Below, piece by piece: positions 32,462 to 42,381 of a DNA stretch of 64,000 bases. Under the pieces are notes generated by a model, which ran no database searches, was not told the DNA's origin, and worked only from the letters and a program-made list of their open reading frames with translations. Numbering within the stretch: position 1 is the stretch's first letter; each line of letters starts with the position of its first letter. Source of the stretch: Silicimonas sp. (GTDB taxonomy: Bacteria > Pseudomonadota > Alphaproteobacteria > Rhodobacterales > Rhodobacteraceae); assembly GCA_022826205.1 (NCBI GenBank), contig JAJDVJ010000162.1, positions 1 through 64,000 of the forward strand. The letters run 5' to 3'. Position numbers and translations under genes: made by a program.

Positions 32462-34666
32462 TCAACCGATTCCTCGAGTCGAGGAAATGTTGGCAAGCAC
32501 ATATTCGTACAGTTCGAGGGCTCGCTTCGGATCTGTCCTTGCGAGGCGTTCCTTTGCAGCAGGCGTGAAGAGAAGCGTGCGGCATTGCACTTCTGCAATC
32601 GTCGCGAGTTCCGCGGCAGACGGACCAAATGCACTGCCTGGTTCGATCACGTCGCCCGCCGAGAACTGGATGAGCCGATTGCCTGTTGCATCATGTTGCG
32701 ACGCCCGCCCGTCTTGAAGAAGCTGCATCCCCTCACGCGGCACGCCGGGGGCGACAATGGAATCTCCAGGTGAGTACGTTCGCGGTTCCAGATATTCCTC
32801 TATTTCGTGGATCAGCTGTTCAAACATTGCCAGCCGCTCCAGGTGACGCTCAAGGTCTTCCACAACACTGTCCAGAAGCTGTTGCCGCCCACTCCTTTCC
32901 TGCCCGAAATCGCGCCTCCAATTCTCTATGATCATGTCTTCGCATTTCTCGATCGCATGGTCTGCGTCAATCTCCATGACCAGCTCCTGAAGCGTCTCTT
33001 TCGGGAGTTCGGACCTGAGAGTGGACCTTAGACGATCCGATGCTCCGAAGATCACGACAGTGACGCCTTCCGTATTCGCAGCCCTGATGAACCGTGCCAG
33101 TGCATTGACTGCCGAAAAGTCGAACCCTGACACGTTTCGGAATCCGAGAAGCATGAAGTGCGGGACAGGATCATCTCTCAGGGAGATCCTGAGCTGGTCA
33201 GCCATGCGGTAAGCCGTGCCGAAGAACAGGTAGCCACGCAGCTCATGCGCTTGGGCACGCTGTCCCTCGGCAAGAAGTATGGCACGATCCGGTATCGGGC
33301 GTGTCTTCCTGCTTTGGCGCTCCCGCAGCGTGTACCGGTTCTCGATCATGTCCGTTCTGCTCAGGCTGATGACAAAAATGGCCGAGGTAAACAGCATGCC
33401 GACGCCGACGCCCTCGAGAAATCCGAAGACAACGATCGTCAGGAAAACGACAACAATGGCCGCGTAATCGGTGAAGACCAGCTTCCGCCAGCTCCTTACC
33501 AGCCACTCGTCGACCATTTGCATGCCGAGGAACAAGAGGACGCCGGCTATCAGGTGAACCGGGAACAGCTTCAGGAGCGCATCGCCTGTAAGCAGCACAA
33601 ATCCCAGCGTGAGTGCCGTCACAAGCCCGGTGAGACGCGTCATGGCACCGAACAGCGAATTTCTTATGCTTGTAAGGGCGATCAGGCATCCCGGGGGTGC
33701 ACCACCAAGTCCGGTGAGCGCGTTGGCCCAGCCTGCTGCCTTGAATTCATGGTTCCAGTCGAGGTCGCAGTTGGCGGCGAGCTCTATCCCGCCGAGATTC
33801 ATGACAACGCAAATCAGCGTGACCGCAACCAGTATCAGGATATTGGGGATCTGCTGTGCCATCATCCCCCAATCGATGAACGCCAGATCCGACACGTCGA
33901 AGGGAGGCCAAAGCCCCGTGCCCGTTGCAACGGAAAACAGCAATCCAGCTTCCCTGGCCTCGTCCGCTGACATTCCAAATGCCGCAATTGCGGCATGGAA
34001 CAGGATTGAGGCCAAGGCAAAGGCCGCAGGGAAGATGTAGAACTTTCTCCAGATCCGCATCAGTGCAAAAAGGCCCACGCCAAATCCGATGCCGATCCCG
34101 GCAAACTGCAGTGTGTCAGCTTCCAGATTGACGAGGCCGTCAGGGTTCCTGATCGAGATGCCCATCAACTCCAGCGCCAGGACGCATGCCAAGCCACCGG
34201 TTCCTGCTATGAACCCGCCGGCCACCGGGTATGGAATGAAGCGAAAGAGGCTCGCCACTCTGAAATGCCCGATCGCCAGAAAGCAGAGGCCGGTAACGGT
34301 GGTTCCGATCAACGCCGCAGAGACGGCAGTTACGAACAGGGGTTGGCCCTCCAGATCAATGGAGCCTGCAATCACGACCATCATCACGACGGAAGGCATG
34401 GGTGCGCCTGCCATTGCGCCCGGCAAGCCACTTGTCAGCGCCACCACCGTTCCGATCATGCAGTAGCCAAAAAGCACGACTCCCGCCCCAACCGCGAAAT
34501 GGTCCGAAAGCGGTCCGCTGAAGATTACGGCCGCCATGGAAACACTGAATACGAGGATCAGCACCGCCGAGATCAACCCGCAGAACAGGGCGGGCACGGC
34601 CTTTTCCGACCGGACGTCGCGTGCGAGCTCGGATGCGATGGAAGCTATGGCATTGGCTACTGCCAT
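32462..34666 (-). CDS. SulP-family transporter fused to STAS and cyclic-nucleotide-binding-like domains
   Basis: This ~734-residue protein has a SulP/SLC26-type membrane part (residues 1 to about 450, with PYPVAGGFIAGTGG and LGGAPPGCLIALTSIRNSLF). A STAS domain follows at about 475-580 (FMLLGFRNVSGFDFSAVNAL). The last part, about 600-725, resembles a cNMP-binding beta-roll: SPGDSIVAPGVPREGMQLLQ, then FSAGDVIEPGSAFG. It should move an anion across the inner membrane. The start at 34666 overlaps the TRAP stop by 10 nt; an ATG at 34747 lies within the TRAP gene. The substrate is unknown. Confidence 0.82.
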   Translation of the reverse strand: MAVANAIASIASELARDVRSEKAVPALFCGLISAVLILVFSVSMAAVIFSGPLSDHFAVGAGVVLFGYCMIGTVVALTSGLPGAMAGAPMPSVVMMVVIAGSIDLEGQPLFVTAVSAALIGTTVTGLCFLAIGHFRVASLFRFIPYPVAGGFIAGTGGLACVLALELMGISIRNPDGLVNLEADTLQFAGIGIGFGVGLFALMRIWRKFYIFPAAFALASILFHAAIAAFGMSADEAREAGLLFSVATGTGLWPPFDVSDLAFIDWGMMAQQIPNILILVAVTLICVVMNLGGIELAANCDLDWNHEFKAAGWANALTGLGGAPPGCLIALTSIRNSLFGAMTRLTGLVTALTLGFVLLTGDALLKLFPVHLIAGVLLFLGMQMVDEWLVRSWRKLVFTDYAAIVVVFLTIVVFGFLEGVGVGMLFTSAIFVISLSRTDMIENRYTLRERQSRKTRPIPDRAILLAEGQRAQAHELRGYLFFGTAYRMADQLRISLRDDPVPHFMLLGFRNVSGFDFSAVNALARFIRAANTEGVTVVIFGASDRLRSTLRSELPKETLQELVMEIDADHAIEKCEDMIIENWRRDFGQERSGRQQLLDSVVEDLERHLERLAMFEQLIHEIEEYLEPRTYSPGDSIVAPGVPREGMQLLQDGRASQHDATGNRLIQFSAGDVIEPGSAFGPSAAELATIAEVQCRTLLFTPAAKERLARTDPKRALELYEYVLANISSTRGIG

Positions 34667-36573
34667 GGGCCGGACCCCGTCCTTCCGCTTCGTGACCACC
34701 CTTGCCTCAGCATTCTCAGCAGTGGCGGGGCCATTCCAATCATGCATAGCGTTGTACCGATGGCGAGAATGGACGTCTCGTCAAGCGGCGGGACGGATAG
34801 CAGGATGCCACCAATGACCAGGCAAGCCTTCGCTGCGAAGGCAGAAACGGTCAAGTTTCGAGTTCCGGCCAGCCCCAGCGAGACTGCAGCAAGTCCGATG
34901 AGCGTCAGCGCCGACACGGCAAGAATCTCCAGGGCGCTCCCCCGCATCAGGAGCTGGGGACGGAAGATGAAGGCGAACGGAACAAGGTATTTCGGCATGC
35001 CGAGCGCGGCTGCCAGCCAACCGGTCGTCCAGTAATTACTCTTCGCAATGGAAGCTGCGGCGTAGGCGGCCAAGGCGACGGGCGGTGTGATCATTGCCGC
35101 AAGCGCCGCGTAGAAAACGAACAGGTGGGCGTCCAGAAGCTCCACGCCCAGCTGCACGATCGCATGGCTGATCAACAGTGCCACCAGCATGTATGCGAGG
35201 CTGGAGGGAATGCCGAGGCCCAGAACGATGCATGCCATGAACGAGCAAATCAGCAGAAGAAGAAGATTTCCGGTTGACCAATCTATCATCAGTGCCGGCA
35301 ACTTCGTTCCAAGCCCTGTCAGCAACACGGTGCCGGCAATTATCCCGAGGGCAAGGCAGGCAATGGCGACATCAATCAGTTCTCGCCCGCTGTCCACAAG
35401 CGCTTGAAACAGCTTTCGTGGCGTAATGCGCACGCGCCAGGGGAGACTGGCCGTCAGGCATGCAGCCATGGCAATCATCACTGACGTTTGCAGCGGATTT
35501 CGGTTTGCCAGCAGATAAATCAAGACACCCAATGCGCAGAGGAAAGTGACGAGACCGGGATGCAGCAAGGCGGACACGACGGAAGGCTGGTCTTGATCGG
35601 TCTTGACGACATGCGGCTGCGTTGACGTCTCCATGTTGCGAATCCGCAGCCAGACACCAAAACCGAGAACCAGGAAGTAGAGCGTTGCCGGGATCAGCGC
35701 AGCAACAATGACTTCCACATACGCGACATCAAGAAGCACGATCATCAGGAACACGGCGAATCCCATTACCGGCGGCATGATCTGGCCACCGCTCGATGCT
35801 GCCGCTTCAATCGCCGCTGCGAGTTCCCTCCGAATCCCGACGCGCCTCATGAGCGGGATGGTCATGTTGCCCGAAATGTAGACGTTGCCCATCGTGCTTC
35901 CCGACACAGTGCCGACGAGCGCACTCGACATGACAGCCATCAAAGGCGGGCCGGTGCGCCCGGTTCCGAACAGCGATCGAGACAGGCCCATGACGAAATC
36001 CATCGCTCCTACCTGCTGAAGCACTTTCCCGAGAATGAGAAACAGCGCCATGTACTTGAGGCAGGCGCTCATGGCGAAACCCATGATCCCCGAATCGTTC
36101 AGGTACAGGAACGAGATGATCCGTTCCAGGCTGAATCCCCTGTGTCCCCCCAGCCAGACTGGAAGATGCTGACCCAAAAACAGGTATAGGAGGAATATCG
36201 CCGTCACGACCGCCAGACCGTTGCCGAGGCAGGCCTTCACAGCGACCAGAATCAGGTAGACACCTGCGATTCCAACCATGATGTCAGTGCTGTTCGGGAT
36301 TCCTTCACGATATGGCAGTTCATGCGCGTTGAGGATGATATACCCGAAGACCGCGAACCCAAGCAGCAAATGGGCGATCTGGAATGCGCCGACCAACCGG
36401 CTACGCGGCTGCATCGAAACAAAAAATGCCGAAACCGCAAGCAATGCCAGCGTTGCACGTTCAGACAGAGGGAAGCCGGGATACCAGTAGTTGTACAGGG
36501 CGTATAGCGATACTGCCAGAAACAGAATTGTCCGGACGTGTTTCTGCGCTGTTTCCGCGACCCCTCCAAACAT
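34657..36573 (-). CDS. fused TRAP transporter permease (DctQM type)
   Basis: This 638-residue protein fuses the small 4-helix and large 12-helix TRAP subunits, the form that works with TAXI binding proteins. The DctM part shows GTVSGSTMGNVYISGNMTIP, EAAASSGGQIMPPVMGFAVF and PVALAAYAAASIAKSNYW. It is a sodium-driven importer of organic acids or similar compounds. It lies 34 nt after the TAXI binding-protein gene and overlaps the SulP-type gene, so the three are one operon. Confidence 0.9.
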   Translation of the reverse strand: MFGGVAETAQKHVRTILFLAVSLYALYNYWYPGFPLSERATLALLAVSAFFVSMQPRSRLVGAFQIAHLLLGFAVFGYIILNAHELPYREGIPNSTDIMVGIAGVYLILVAVKACLGNGLAVVTAIFLLYLFLGQHLPVWLGGHRGFSLERIISFLYLNDSGIMGFAMSACLKYMALFLILGKVLQQVGAMDFVMGLSRSLFGTGRTGPPLMAVMSSALVGTVSGSTMGNVYISGNMTIPLMRRVGIRRELAAAIEAAASSGGQIMPPVMGFAVFLMIVLLDVAYVEVIVAALIPATLYFLVLGFGVWLRIRNMETSTQPHVVKTDQDQPSVVSALLHPGLVTFLCALGVLIYLLANRNPLQTSVMIAMAACLTASLPWRVRITPRKLFQALVDSGRELIDVAIACLALGIIAGTVLLTGLGTKLPALMIDWSTGNLLLLLICSFMACIVLGLGIPSSLAYMLVALLISHAIVQLGVELLDAHLFVFYAALAAMITPPVALAAYAAASIAKSNYWTTGWLAAALGMPKYLVPFAFIFRPQLLMRGSALEILAVSALTLIGLAAVSLGLAGTRNLTVSAFAAKACLVIGGILLSVPPLDETSILAIGTTLCMIGMAPPLLRMLRQGWSRSGRTGSGPWQ

Positions 36574-36607
36574 CGCTGTCCGCGCCCGTCATTGCTGGCG
36601 GGTTCCT

Positions 36608-37651
36608 CTATTCGGAATTCCAGAGACCAACCTCTTTCCAATACCTGATGGCACCGGGATGATAGGGGAACGGGTCGGACGGTGACGTGAAAATGGCCGG
36701 GTTCTCGATGGCCGCCTGAACGGCGGGCAGGAGAAGGACGATCTGCTCCATGTTCTCGTGCAGCGTCTTGACAATTTCATAGGCTGCCTGTTCCGGGAAA
36801 TCGTTTGTCGTGGTCAGGGCAGACATGGTCAGACTGGGGCCGTAGTTTTCGAATTCCAGCCCTGGCAGCGAACCCGGCTCAAAGGCGAACACCGTGAGTC
36901 CCGCCTCTTCCAGCGCCGCCTTGTCAGTCCTGGCCCAGACCGCCTCGTTTGCGCTGGTATACTCCTCGATGATGGCAGCCAGCTTTGTGCCGACCGTCCA
37001 TGCGAGGGCGGCATCAATTCGCCCTTCGGCCAGGAACCGGTATCTGTCCTGAGACGACAGCGGAACCTCCTCCACGTCGTCAATCCATTCAACACCCTGG
37101 CTCCTCCAGAACGGTTCGTGCAGGGCTGAAGTCCTGATGCTCGAACCCAGGCCCACGCGCTTGCCCTTGATGTCCTCGAAATTCTCGATTCCGGCTCCAG
37201 GCCGCGCGATCAGGTGTCCGATAATGTGAACAAATCCCATCAGGGTTCGGATTTCCTGGTAGGGCTCTTCACCGGCCTCGAGATTGCGGCCATGCCATGC
37301 ATTTTTCATGGCAGCACCCGTAACACTGGCGATGCCGAGTTCTGCCTCGCCACGCCGCATCATCCGCGAGTTCTCGATGCTGCCACCGGTTACCGCGACT
37401 TCGAACCGGCCCTCGGGAAACTTCTCAGAAAACACTTGCTGCATCGCAGTTCCGAGGATGTGGGGTGTCGACCCGACCGAAGCCGTTCCCACGGTGAAGC
37501 CTTCAAGCGCATGTGCCGGTGTAAGCGTTGCATGCACCGGCAAAATGAGCAGTGCTGCCGCAATTCGCGCGACATTTGCAGTGCGGAAAATTCGGGTACT
37601 AAGCCAGAATGGTCCGGTCGAACCGGCACGACAATCGCATGCTGAAGTCAT
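36608..37651 (-). CDS. TAXI-family TRAP transporter solute-binding protein
   Basis: This 347-residue secreted protein has a long N-terminal region whose hydrophobic core (VARIAAALLILPVHATL) ends in a signal-peptidase site near AHA-LEG at residue 48. Family features are GFTVGTASVGSTPHILGTAM, GGSIENSRMMRRGEAELGIA, and the late AIRYWKEVGLW. It delivers the ligand to the fused permease downstream. TAXI proteins are known to bind amino acids or dicarboxylates, but this ligand cannot be inferred. Confidence 0.88.
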   Translation of the reverse strand: MTSACDCRAGSTGPFWLSTRIFRTANVARIAAALLILPVHATLTPAHALEGFTVGTASVGSTPHILGTAMQQVFSEKFPEGRFEVAVTGGSIENSRMMRRGEAELGIASVTGAAMKNAWHGRNLEAGEEPYQEIRTLMGFVHIIGHLIARPGAGIENFEDIKGKRVGLGSSIRTSALHEPFWRSQGVEWIDDVEEVPLSSQDRYRFLAEGRIDAALAWTVGTKLAAIIEEYTSANEAVWARTDKAALEEAGLTVFAFEPGSLPGLEFENYGPSLTMSALTTTNDFPEQAAYEIVKTLHENMEQIVLLLPAVQAAIENPAIFTSPSDPFPYHPGAIRYWKEVGLWNSE

Positions 37652-38205
37652 TCGTTTTTCTCCGTCAAGACCAGGAAGTGGTGTTTCTTACAGGACATGG
37701 ATAGAAGCCATTTTGGTTCGACGTCAAGGAGCAATTCCGCTCTCAGGGAAAATCAGCATCCGGTTCTTCCCTGCGGATGCACGGGAAGCGCAGCCCAATT
37801 TGCCCTGCCAGAAGTGGACAGTCTCACTCCAGCAGTGACAACCGCCGAAAAGACTGAAGCCGCGCTTGGCTCAAGCCATGGACGCTCGCCGACATGGCCT
37901 CGCTTACGCCGAACGAGGCAACGGTTCTGGCCGGATCCCCCCACGGCCTTCCCGTGTTCGTGCAGAGAAAGCCGACGGAGCAGCTGCGCCGTGCCTATGG
38001 CCTGCTGAAGATCGAACCCGCCAAGTTCCTGTCGTGACATGCCGGGACCAATGCATGTCATGTCCCGCCCAACATCAGCCTTCGTGCTGATGACGTGGAG
38101 CTTTGCAAGACATTGGAAAAGATGATCCGACCAAGCAGGGAATGTCGTGCCATTTCCCGCAGGCAACATCCATGAACAGGCATCCGCCTGTGCGTCTGTG
38201 GCGCC
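37652..38205. other. intergenic region with a possible small coding fragment
   Basis: This 554-bp region lies upstream of the TAXI gene (minus) and downstream of the MoaD-like gene (minus). On the plus strand, 37894-38037 encodes 47 residues from MASLTPNEATVLAGSPHGLP to a clean stop, with protein-like composition; the open frame extends back to 37858. I do not recognise it; it could be the tail of a decayed gene. No other feature is supported. Confidence 0.35.
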
Positions 38206-38466
38206 TCACCCACCCTTGATGCGTTGGAGCAGGTAGATTTCGTTGTCTTCCGTGACCGGCTGGGTCAGCCCTTGCGCATATATCTTGCCGTCGATCGAGA
38301 CGGACACACCTGCCTCGATGGGTTCCTCAAGGGCGGGAATCTCGACAACCAAGGCATCGAGCATCTGCCCGACTGTCGCGGCACGAACTTCGACGACCTC
38401 CTGTCCACCGGCAAGGCTACGAAGCCCGGACCAAAGGTGGACCGTCACGAGTGGTCGATAACTCAT
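38206..38466 (-). CDS. MoaD/ThiS-family ubiquitin-like protein
   Basis: This 86-residue protein has the beta-grasp fold of MoaD/ThiS and ends in the required Gly-Gly (LLQRIKGG), which is thiocarboxylated for sulfur transfer. Other marks are TVHLWSGLRSLAGGQEVVEV and VSVSIDGKIY. It sits 157 nt downstream of a molybdenum hydroxylase large-subunit gene. It may serve a dedicated molybdopterin or sulfur-delivery role for that enzyme. No MoaE or MoeB partner is in the window. Confidence 0.8.
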   Translation of the reverse strand: MSYRPLVTVHLWSGLRSLAGGQEVVEVRAATVGQMLDALVVEIPALEEPIEAGVSVSIDGKIYAQGLTQPVTEDNEIYLLQRIKGG

Positions 38467-38623
38467 GATCCCGCCTCCTGGCGAATTGCCCGGCCCCGCC
38501 CGGACGTGCCCCAACGGCACAAGCGCATTTGGAACACCGCTGGACTCGACAGAACACTGCCATGCACGCGGGCGCCCTGCTTCGGATGCTCCCCGGTCCA
38601 ACCCCGGACGCGAGGGAAGCAGA

Positions 38624-40864
38624 TCACGATCGAGCCTTCAGCGCCTCGAGGATTCGGGATGGGCGCATCGGCAGATCCTGCATGCGGACGCCTGCGGCAT
38701 TGGAGACCGCGTTGGCGATGGCCGCGAGCGGCGGGCAGATCGACGTTTCACCAACGCCGCGCACACCGTAAGGATGGCCCGGGTTCGGAACCTCGACGAT
38801 CACCGTGTCGATCATCGGCAGATCTGAGGCCACGGGGATCCGGTAGTCCAGGAATCCCGCATTCTGCAATCGACCGTCATCGTCATAGATGTATTCCTCG
38901 TTGAGCGCCCAGCCGATCCCCTGCGCCGCACCGCCCTGGTATTGCCCCTCGACATAGGACGGGTGAATCGCCTTGCCGGCATCCTGCACTACCGTGTAGC
39001 GCGTCACCGTCGTGGCACCAGTCTCCCTGTCGACTTCGGCATCCACGATATGGGTGGCGAACGAGACGCCGGCGCCTTCAGGAGTCGCCTCGAAATGGCC
39101 GACAATCGGACCGCCGGTCTGACCCATGCGACTGGCGATCTCCTTGATTGGCATCGGATCGAAGTCACCTGCATTGGGCCCAGAGGGAATCGCGCAGCCG
39201 TCACGCCATTCCACAGCTTCCGCTTCAATGCCCCACTTGTCAGCAGCACGTTTGCAGAGCTTCCTGACCGTGTCACGCGCCGCCTCGATCGTGGCCAGGC
39301 CGCTTGCATAGGTCACGCGCGAGCCATGACTGATCTCGTTGTACCCCAGCGTCGCGGTATCGGCGATGGTCGTGCGCACGTCCTCGTATGGAACGCCGAG
39401 CGCCTCGGCAGCCATCATGCACATGGACGCACGCGAGCCGCCGATGTCCGGCGTGCCGACCGAAAGCTGCACCGTGCCGTCTTCGGACAATGCCAGCTGC
39501 ACGGCGGTCTCGCCGGCATGGTTGAACCAGAAACCGCAGGAAATGCCGCGGCCGGCGCCTTCTGGGAGCGGTGCGGAGAAATGCGGATGCTCCTTTGCGG
39601 CCTCCAGTGTCTCCACCAGCCCGATCCGGTCCCAGGAAGGCCCGAAACTCGCCTTGGTGCCCTCTCGTGACGCATTCTTGAGCCGAACGTCGATAGGGTC
39701 GAGACCAAGCCTGTTGCACAGCTCGTCGATAACGCTTTCCACAGCAAATGCCGCCATCGGTGAACCCGGAGCACGGTAAGCGGCCTGCTTGGGACGATTT
39801 GTCATCACGTCGTAGCCGATCTGGCGGACATGCTTCAGCGAATAGGGAGCAAAGGCGCACATCGCGGTGAATTCCATCGGCGCCCCCGGGAAGGCTCCGC
39901 CCTGACAGCGGAACACGCCGGATGCACCAGTGATGGTGCCGTCCTTCTTCATGCCGATCTTCACGTCCATCGAAGTGGACGCGGTCGGGCCGGTGGCACG
40001 GAACACGTCCGCGCGTGGCATCACAAGCTTGACCGGCCTGTTTGCCTTGCGACTGAGCGCCAGCGCGACCGGTTCAATGAAGACCGCCGTCTTGCCGCCG
40101 AAGCCGCCGCCAATCTCGGACGCGGTCACCCGCAGCTTTGACGTCTCGATGTCCAAAAGCGCGGCACAGACTTTCTGCACGTTCCAGTGACCCTGGGTGC
40201 AGCACCACAGTTCGCCCCGGCCATCAGGGCCGAGCGTGCCAAGGCAGGCATGTGGCTCGATGTACCCCTGATGCGTTGCTTCGGTCGTGAATCTCTCCTC
40301 GATGACGAGGTCGGCCTCGGCAAAGCCTTCTTCGGGATCCCCGTGTCCCGAATCGTGGCAGCGCACGACGTTCGGGTGCATGCCCGCAGGAACCGAGCCA
40401 TCGGCCGCGCCCTCCCGGATCACCGGCGCGCCCTCCTGCATTGCATCGTCCACGTCGGTAACGTGGGGCAGCACCTCGTATTCCACCTCGACCAGCCTGG
40501 CTGCATCGCGCGCGGCCAGCGAGGAAGTGGCGGCAATGGCGGCGACGGCATGACCGTCATAGAGCGCGCACTCGCCCGCCATGAGATTTTCCAGGATGTT
40601 CCAGTTCTCGCCGTCGAGGCCGTCGGCAAAGTCGGCGCGCGTGACAACGGCCTTCACGCCATGCGCAGCCTCGGCGTTGGAAGTGTTGATCTTCACGATG
40701 CGCGCGTGGGCGTGCGGGCTGCGGATGATGACCGCATGCAGCATGCCGGGCGCTGTCACGTCGGCGCCGAACCGGGCGCGTCCGGTCACCTTGTCGATCC
40801 CGTCGGGGCGGTCAGGCCGCGTTCCTACAACTTTGAATTCATTCGTCTCTTCGTCAAATGCCAT
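38624..40864 (-). CDS. xanthine dehydrogenase family, molybdopterin-binding subunit
   Basis: This 746-residue protein is the molybdenum-cofactor subunit of a CoxL/XdhB-type hydroxylase. The N-terminal hammerhead domain (DGIDKVTGRARFGADVTAPG) is followed by EIGGGFGGKTAVFIEPVALA, AYRAPGSPMAAFAVESVID and the terminal GVGETSICPPLAAIANAV, where the Glu is catalytic. It lacks the AYRGAGR signature of carbon monoxide dehydrogenase, so CO is not likely. It hydroxylates an aromatic or aliphatic substrate. It overlaps the 2Fe-2S gene by one base. Confidence 0.88.
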   Translation of the reverse strand: MAFDEETNEFKVVGTRPDRPDGIDKVTGRARFGADVTAPGMLHAVIIRSPHAHARIVKINTSNAEAAHGVKAVVTRADFADGLDGENWNILENLMAGECALYDGHAVAAIAATSSLAARDAARLVEVEYEVLPHVTDVDDAMQEGAPVIREGAADGSVPAGMHPNVVRCHDSGHGDPEEGFAEADLVIEERFTTEATHQGYIEPHACLGTLGPDGRGELWCCTQGHWNVQKVCAALLDIETSKLRVTASEIGGGFGGKTAVFIEPVALALSRKANRPVKLVMPRADVFRATGPTASTSMDVKIGMKKDGTITGASGVFRCQGGAFPGAPMEFTAMCAFAPYSLKHVRQIGYDVMTNRPKQAAYRAPGSPMAAFAVESVIDELCNRLGLDPIDVRLKNASREGTKASFGPSWDRIGLVETLEAAKEHPHFSAPLPEGAGRGISCGFWFNHAGETAVQLALSEDGTVQLSVGTPDIGGSRASMCMMAAEALGVPYEDVRTTIADTATLGYNEISHGSRVTYASGLATIEAARDTVRKLCKRAADKWGIEAEAVEWRDGCAIPSGPNAGDFDPMPIKEIASRMGQTGGPIVGHFEATPEGAGVSFATHIVDAEVDRETGATTVTRYTVVQDAGKAIHPSYVEGQYQGGAAQGIGWALNEEYIYDDDGRLQNAGFLDYRIPVASDLPMIDTVIVEVPNPGHPYGVRGVGETSICPPLAAIANAVSNAAGVRMQDLPMRPSRILEALKARS

Positions 40865-41337
40865 CAGGTAGCCTCCCTCATCTCGCCGGCAGCGTCGAGA
40901 ACCGCGCGAATGATCTTGTCGTAGCCGGTGCAGCGGCAGAGATTGCCGGCGAGCCAGTAGCGTACCTCGGTTTCACTCGGGTCGGGGTTCCGCTCAAGCA
41001 GCGCCTTGGCAGCCACGAGAATGCCGGGTGTGCAGATTCCGCATTGTAGTGCCGCGTGCTCGATGAACTTTCTCTGCAGCGGGTGCAGGTCCTCGCCATC
41101 GGCTATGCCTTCGACGGTCCTGACCTCGTGCCCTTCCGCTTCCGCGGCGAGGACAAGGCAGGAACAGACCGGACGGCCATTGAGAAGTACGGTGCAGGCA
41201 CCGCAATCACCGGTGCCGCAGCCTTCCTTTGCACCGGTGAGTTCAAGCCGGTCGCGCAGGGCATCAAGGAGCGTCTCGCGTGGATCGCAGAGAAGTTCTT
41301 GGGCATCGCCATTAACTGTGGTCGAAACATGGATCAT
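40864..41337 (-). CDS. 2Fe-2S subunit of the molybdenum hydroxylase
   Basis: This 157-residue protein holds two iron-sulfur clusters. The plant-type cluster motif is GCGTGDCGACTVLLNGRPVC and the second is LQCGICTPGILVAA with GNLCRCTGYDKI. It passes electrons between the molybdenum subunit and the FAD subunit. The three genes run FAD, Fe-S, Mo on the minus strand with gaps of 3 and -1 nt. Confidence 0.92.
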   Translation of the reverse strand: MIHVSTTVNGDAQELLCDPRETLLDALRDRLELTGAKEGCGTGDCGACTVLLNGRPVCSCLVLAAEAEGHEVRTVEGIADGEDLHPLQRKFIEHAALQCGICTPGILVAAKALLERNPDPSETEVRYWLAGNLCRCTGYDKIIRAVLDAAGEMREAT

Positions 41338-41340
41338 TTG

Positions 41341-42198
41341 TCAGGCTCCTGCACGGTCATAGGCGATTTTCGCGGCCCGTCTTGCAAGAACGCCAGCCAC
41401 ATGGGTCCGGAATTCCACGGTGCCTCGTTTGTCAGAAATGGGTCGGCAGGCAGCCTCGGCTGCCTTGGCAAGCGCTGCGAGCGCCGAATCGTCGAGTGTC
41501 GAACCGACCAGCGCGGCACCGGCTTCCTCGACGAGCAATACGGTTGGCGCAACTGCACCGAGAGCCACGCGTGCCGCTGTGATCGCTTCGCCTTCGCGGC
41601 TGAGGTTCACACCAGCGCCAACAACGGCAATGTCCATTTCCGTTCTCGGGATGAAGCGCAGATAAGCATCTCCGCCACCTTCGCCCCGCGGAGGCAGGTT
41701 TATGGCACTCACCACCTCTCCAGGGCCGAGCGACGTCATTCCCGGCCCGGTCGGGACATCCTCGACGGCAATTTCGCGCGCACCCTCCGGGCCGACGACA
41801 CTCACGGTTGCGCCAGCCGCGATCATCGCAGGCACGCTGTCTGCTGCGGGCGAGCCGTTGCAGAGATTGCCAACCAGAGTGCAGCGCGCCTGAATCTGTG
41901 TCGAGCCGATCAGTTCAAGCGCTTCCACAACACCCGGCCATTCACCAATCAGTGCCTCATGCTCAGCCAACTCCGCACCGGACACCGCAGCGCCGATACG
42001 CCAGCTGCCGTCGTCACGCCTGGTTATGTCCCGCACCCCGGCAATCAGCTTGATATCGATGAGATCATCGGGTGTCACGAGATCAGATCGAAGCTGGACC
42101 AGCACGTCGGTGCCGCCTGCGAGAAACCGCGTGACGCCAGTGGCGGCAGCCGCAATGGCCGAGGCGTCTTCGAAACTGGACGGTGTATGGTATCGCAT
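41341..42198 (-). CDS. FAD-binding subunit of the molybdenum hydroxylase
   Basis: This 285-residue protein is a CoxM-type FAD subunit. FAD-contacting motifs are ATGVTRFLAGGTDVLVQLRS and TLVGNLCNGSPAADSVPAMI. The second of two adjacent ATG codons (42198) is preferred because GGGGAG is then spaced by 5 nt; 42201 is the alternative. It is the first gene of the hydroxylase operon. The physiological electron acceptor is unknown. Confidence 0.88.
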   Translation of the reverse strand: MRYHTPSSFEDASAIAAAATGVTRFLAGGTDVLVQLRSDLVTPDDLIDIKLIAGVRDITRRDDGSWRIGAAVSGAELAEHEALIGEWPGVVEALELIGSTQIQARCTLVGNLCNGSPAADSVPAMIAAGATVSVVGPEGAREIAVEDVPTGPGMTSLGPGEVVSAINLPPRGEGGGDAYLRFIPRTEMDIAVVGAGVNLSREGEAITAARVALGAVAPTVLLVEEAGAALVGSTLDDSALAALAKAAEAACRPISDKRGTVEFRTHVAGVLARRAAKIAYDRAGA

Positions 42199-42381
42199 CA
42201 TTTCTCCCCGTATGCTCCGCCCGGTCCGACGCCGCTGCGAAGCGTCAAGCACGCGGGATAGTTGGCAAATTCCAAAACGGCGCACAAGGGCGAATGCCGT
42301 GATCCGGAGCCACTGCGCGAACGTGCACACTGTTACCGAATCTTGAAGCGAGAGCCAAGGGCGACTGGCGCGAAAACGGCA

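Noticed and set aside
38624-40864. Carbon monoxide dehydrogenase large subunit
   Set aside because: The CO-specific active-site loop is absent; I keep only the general xanthine-dehydrogenase family assignment.
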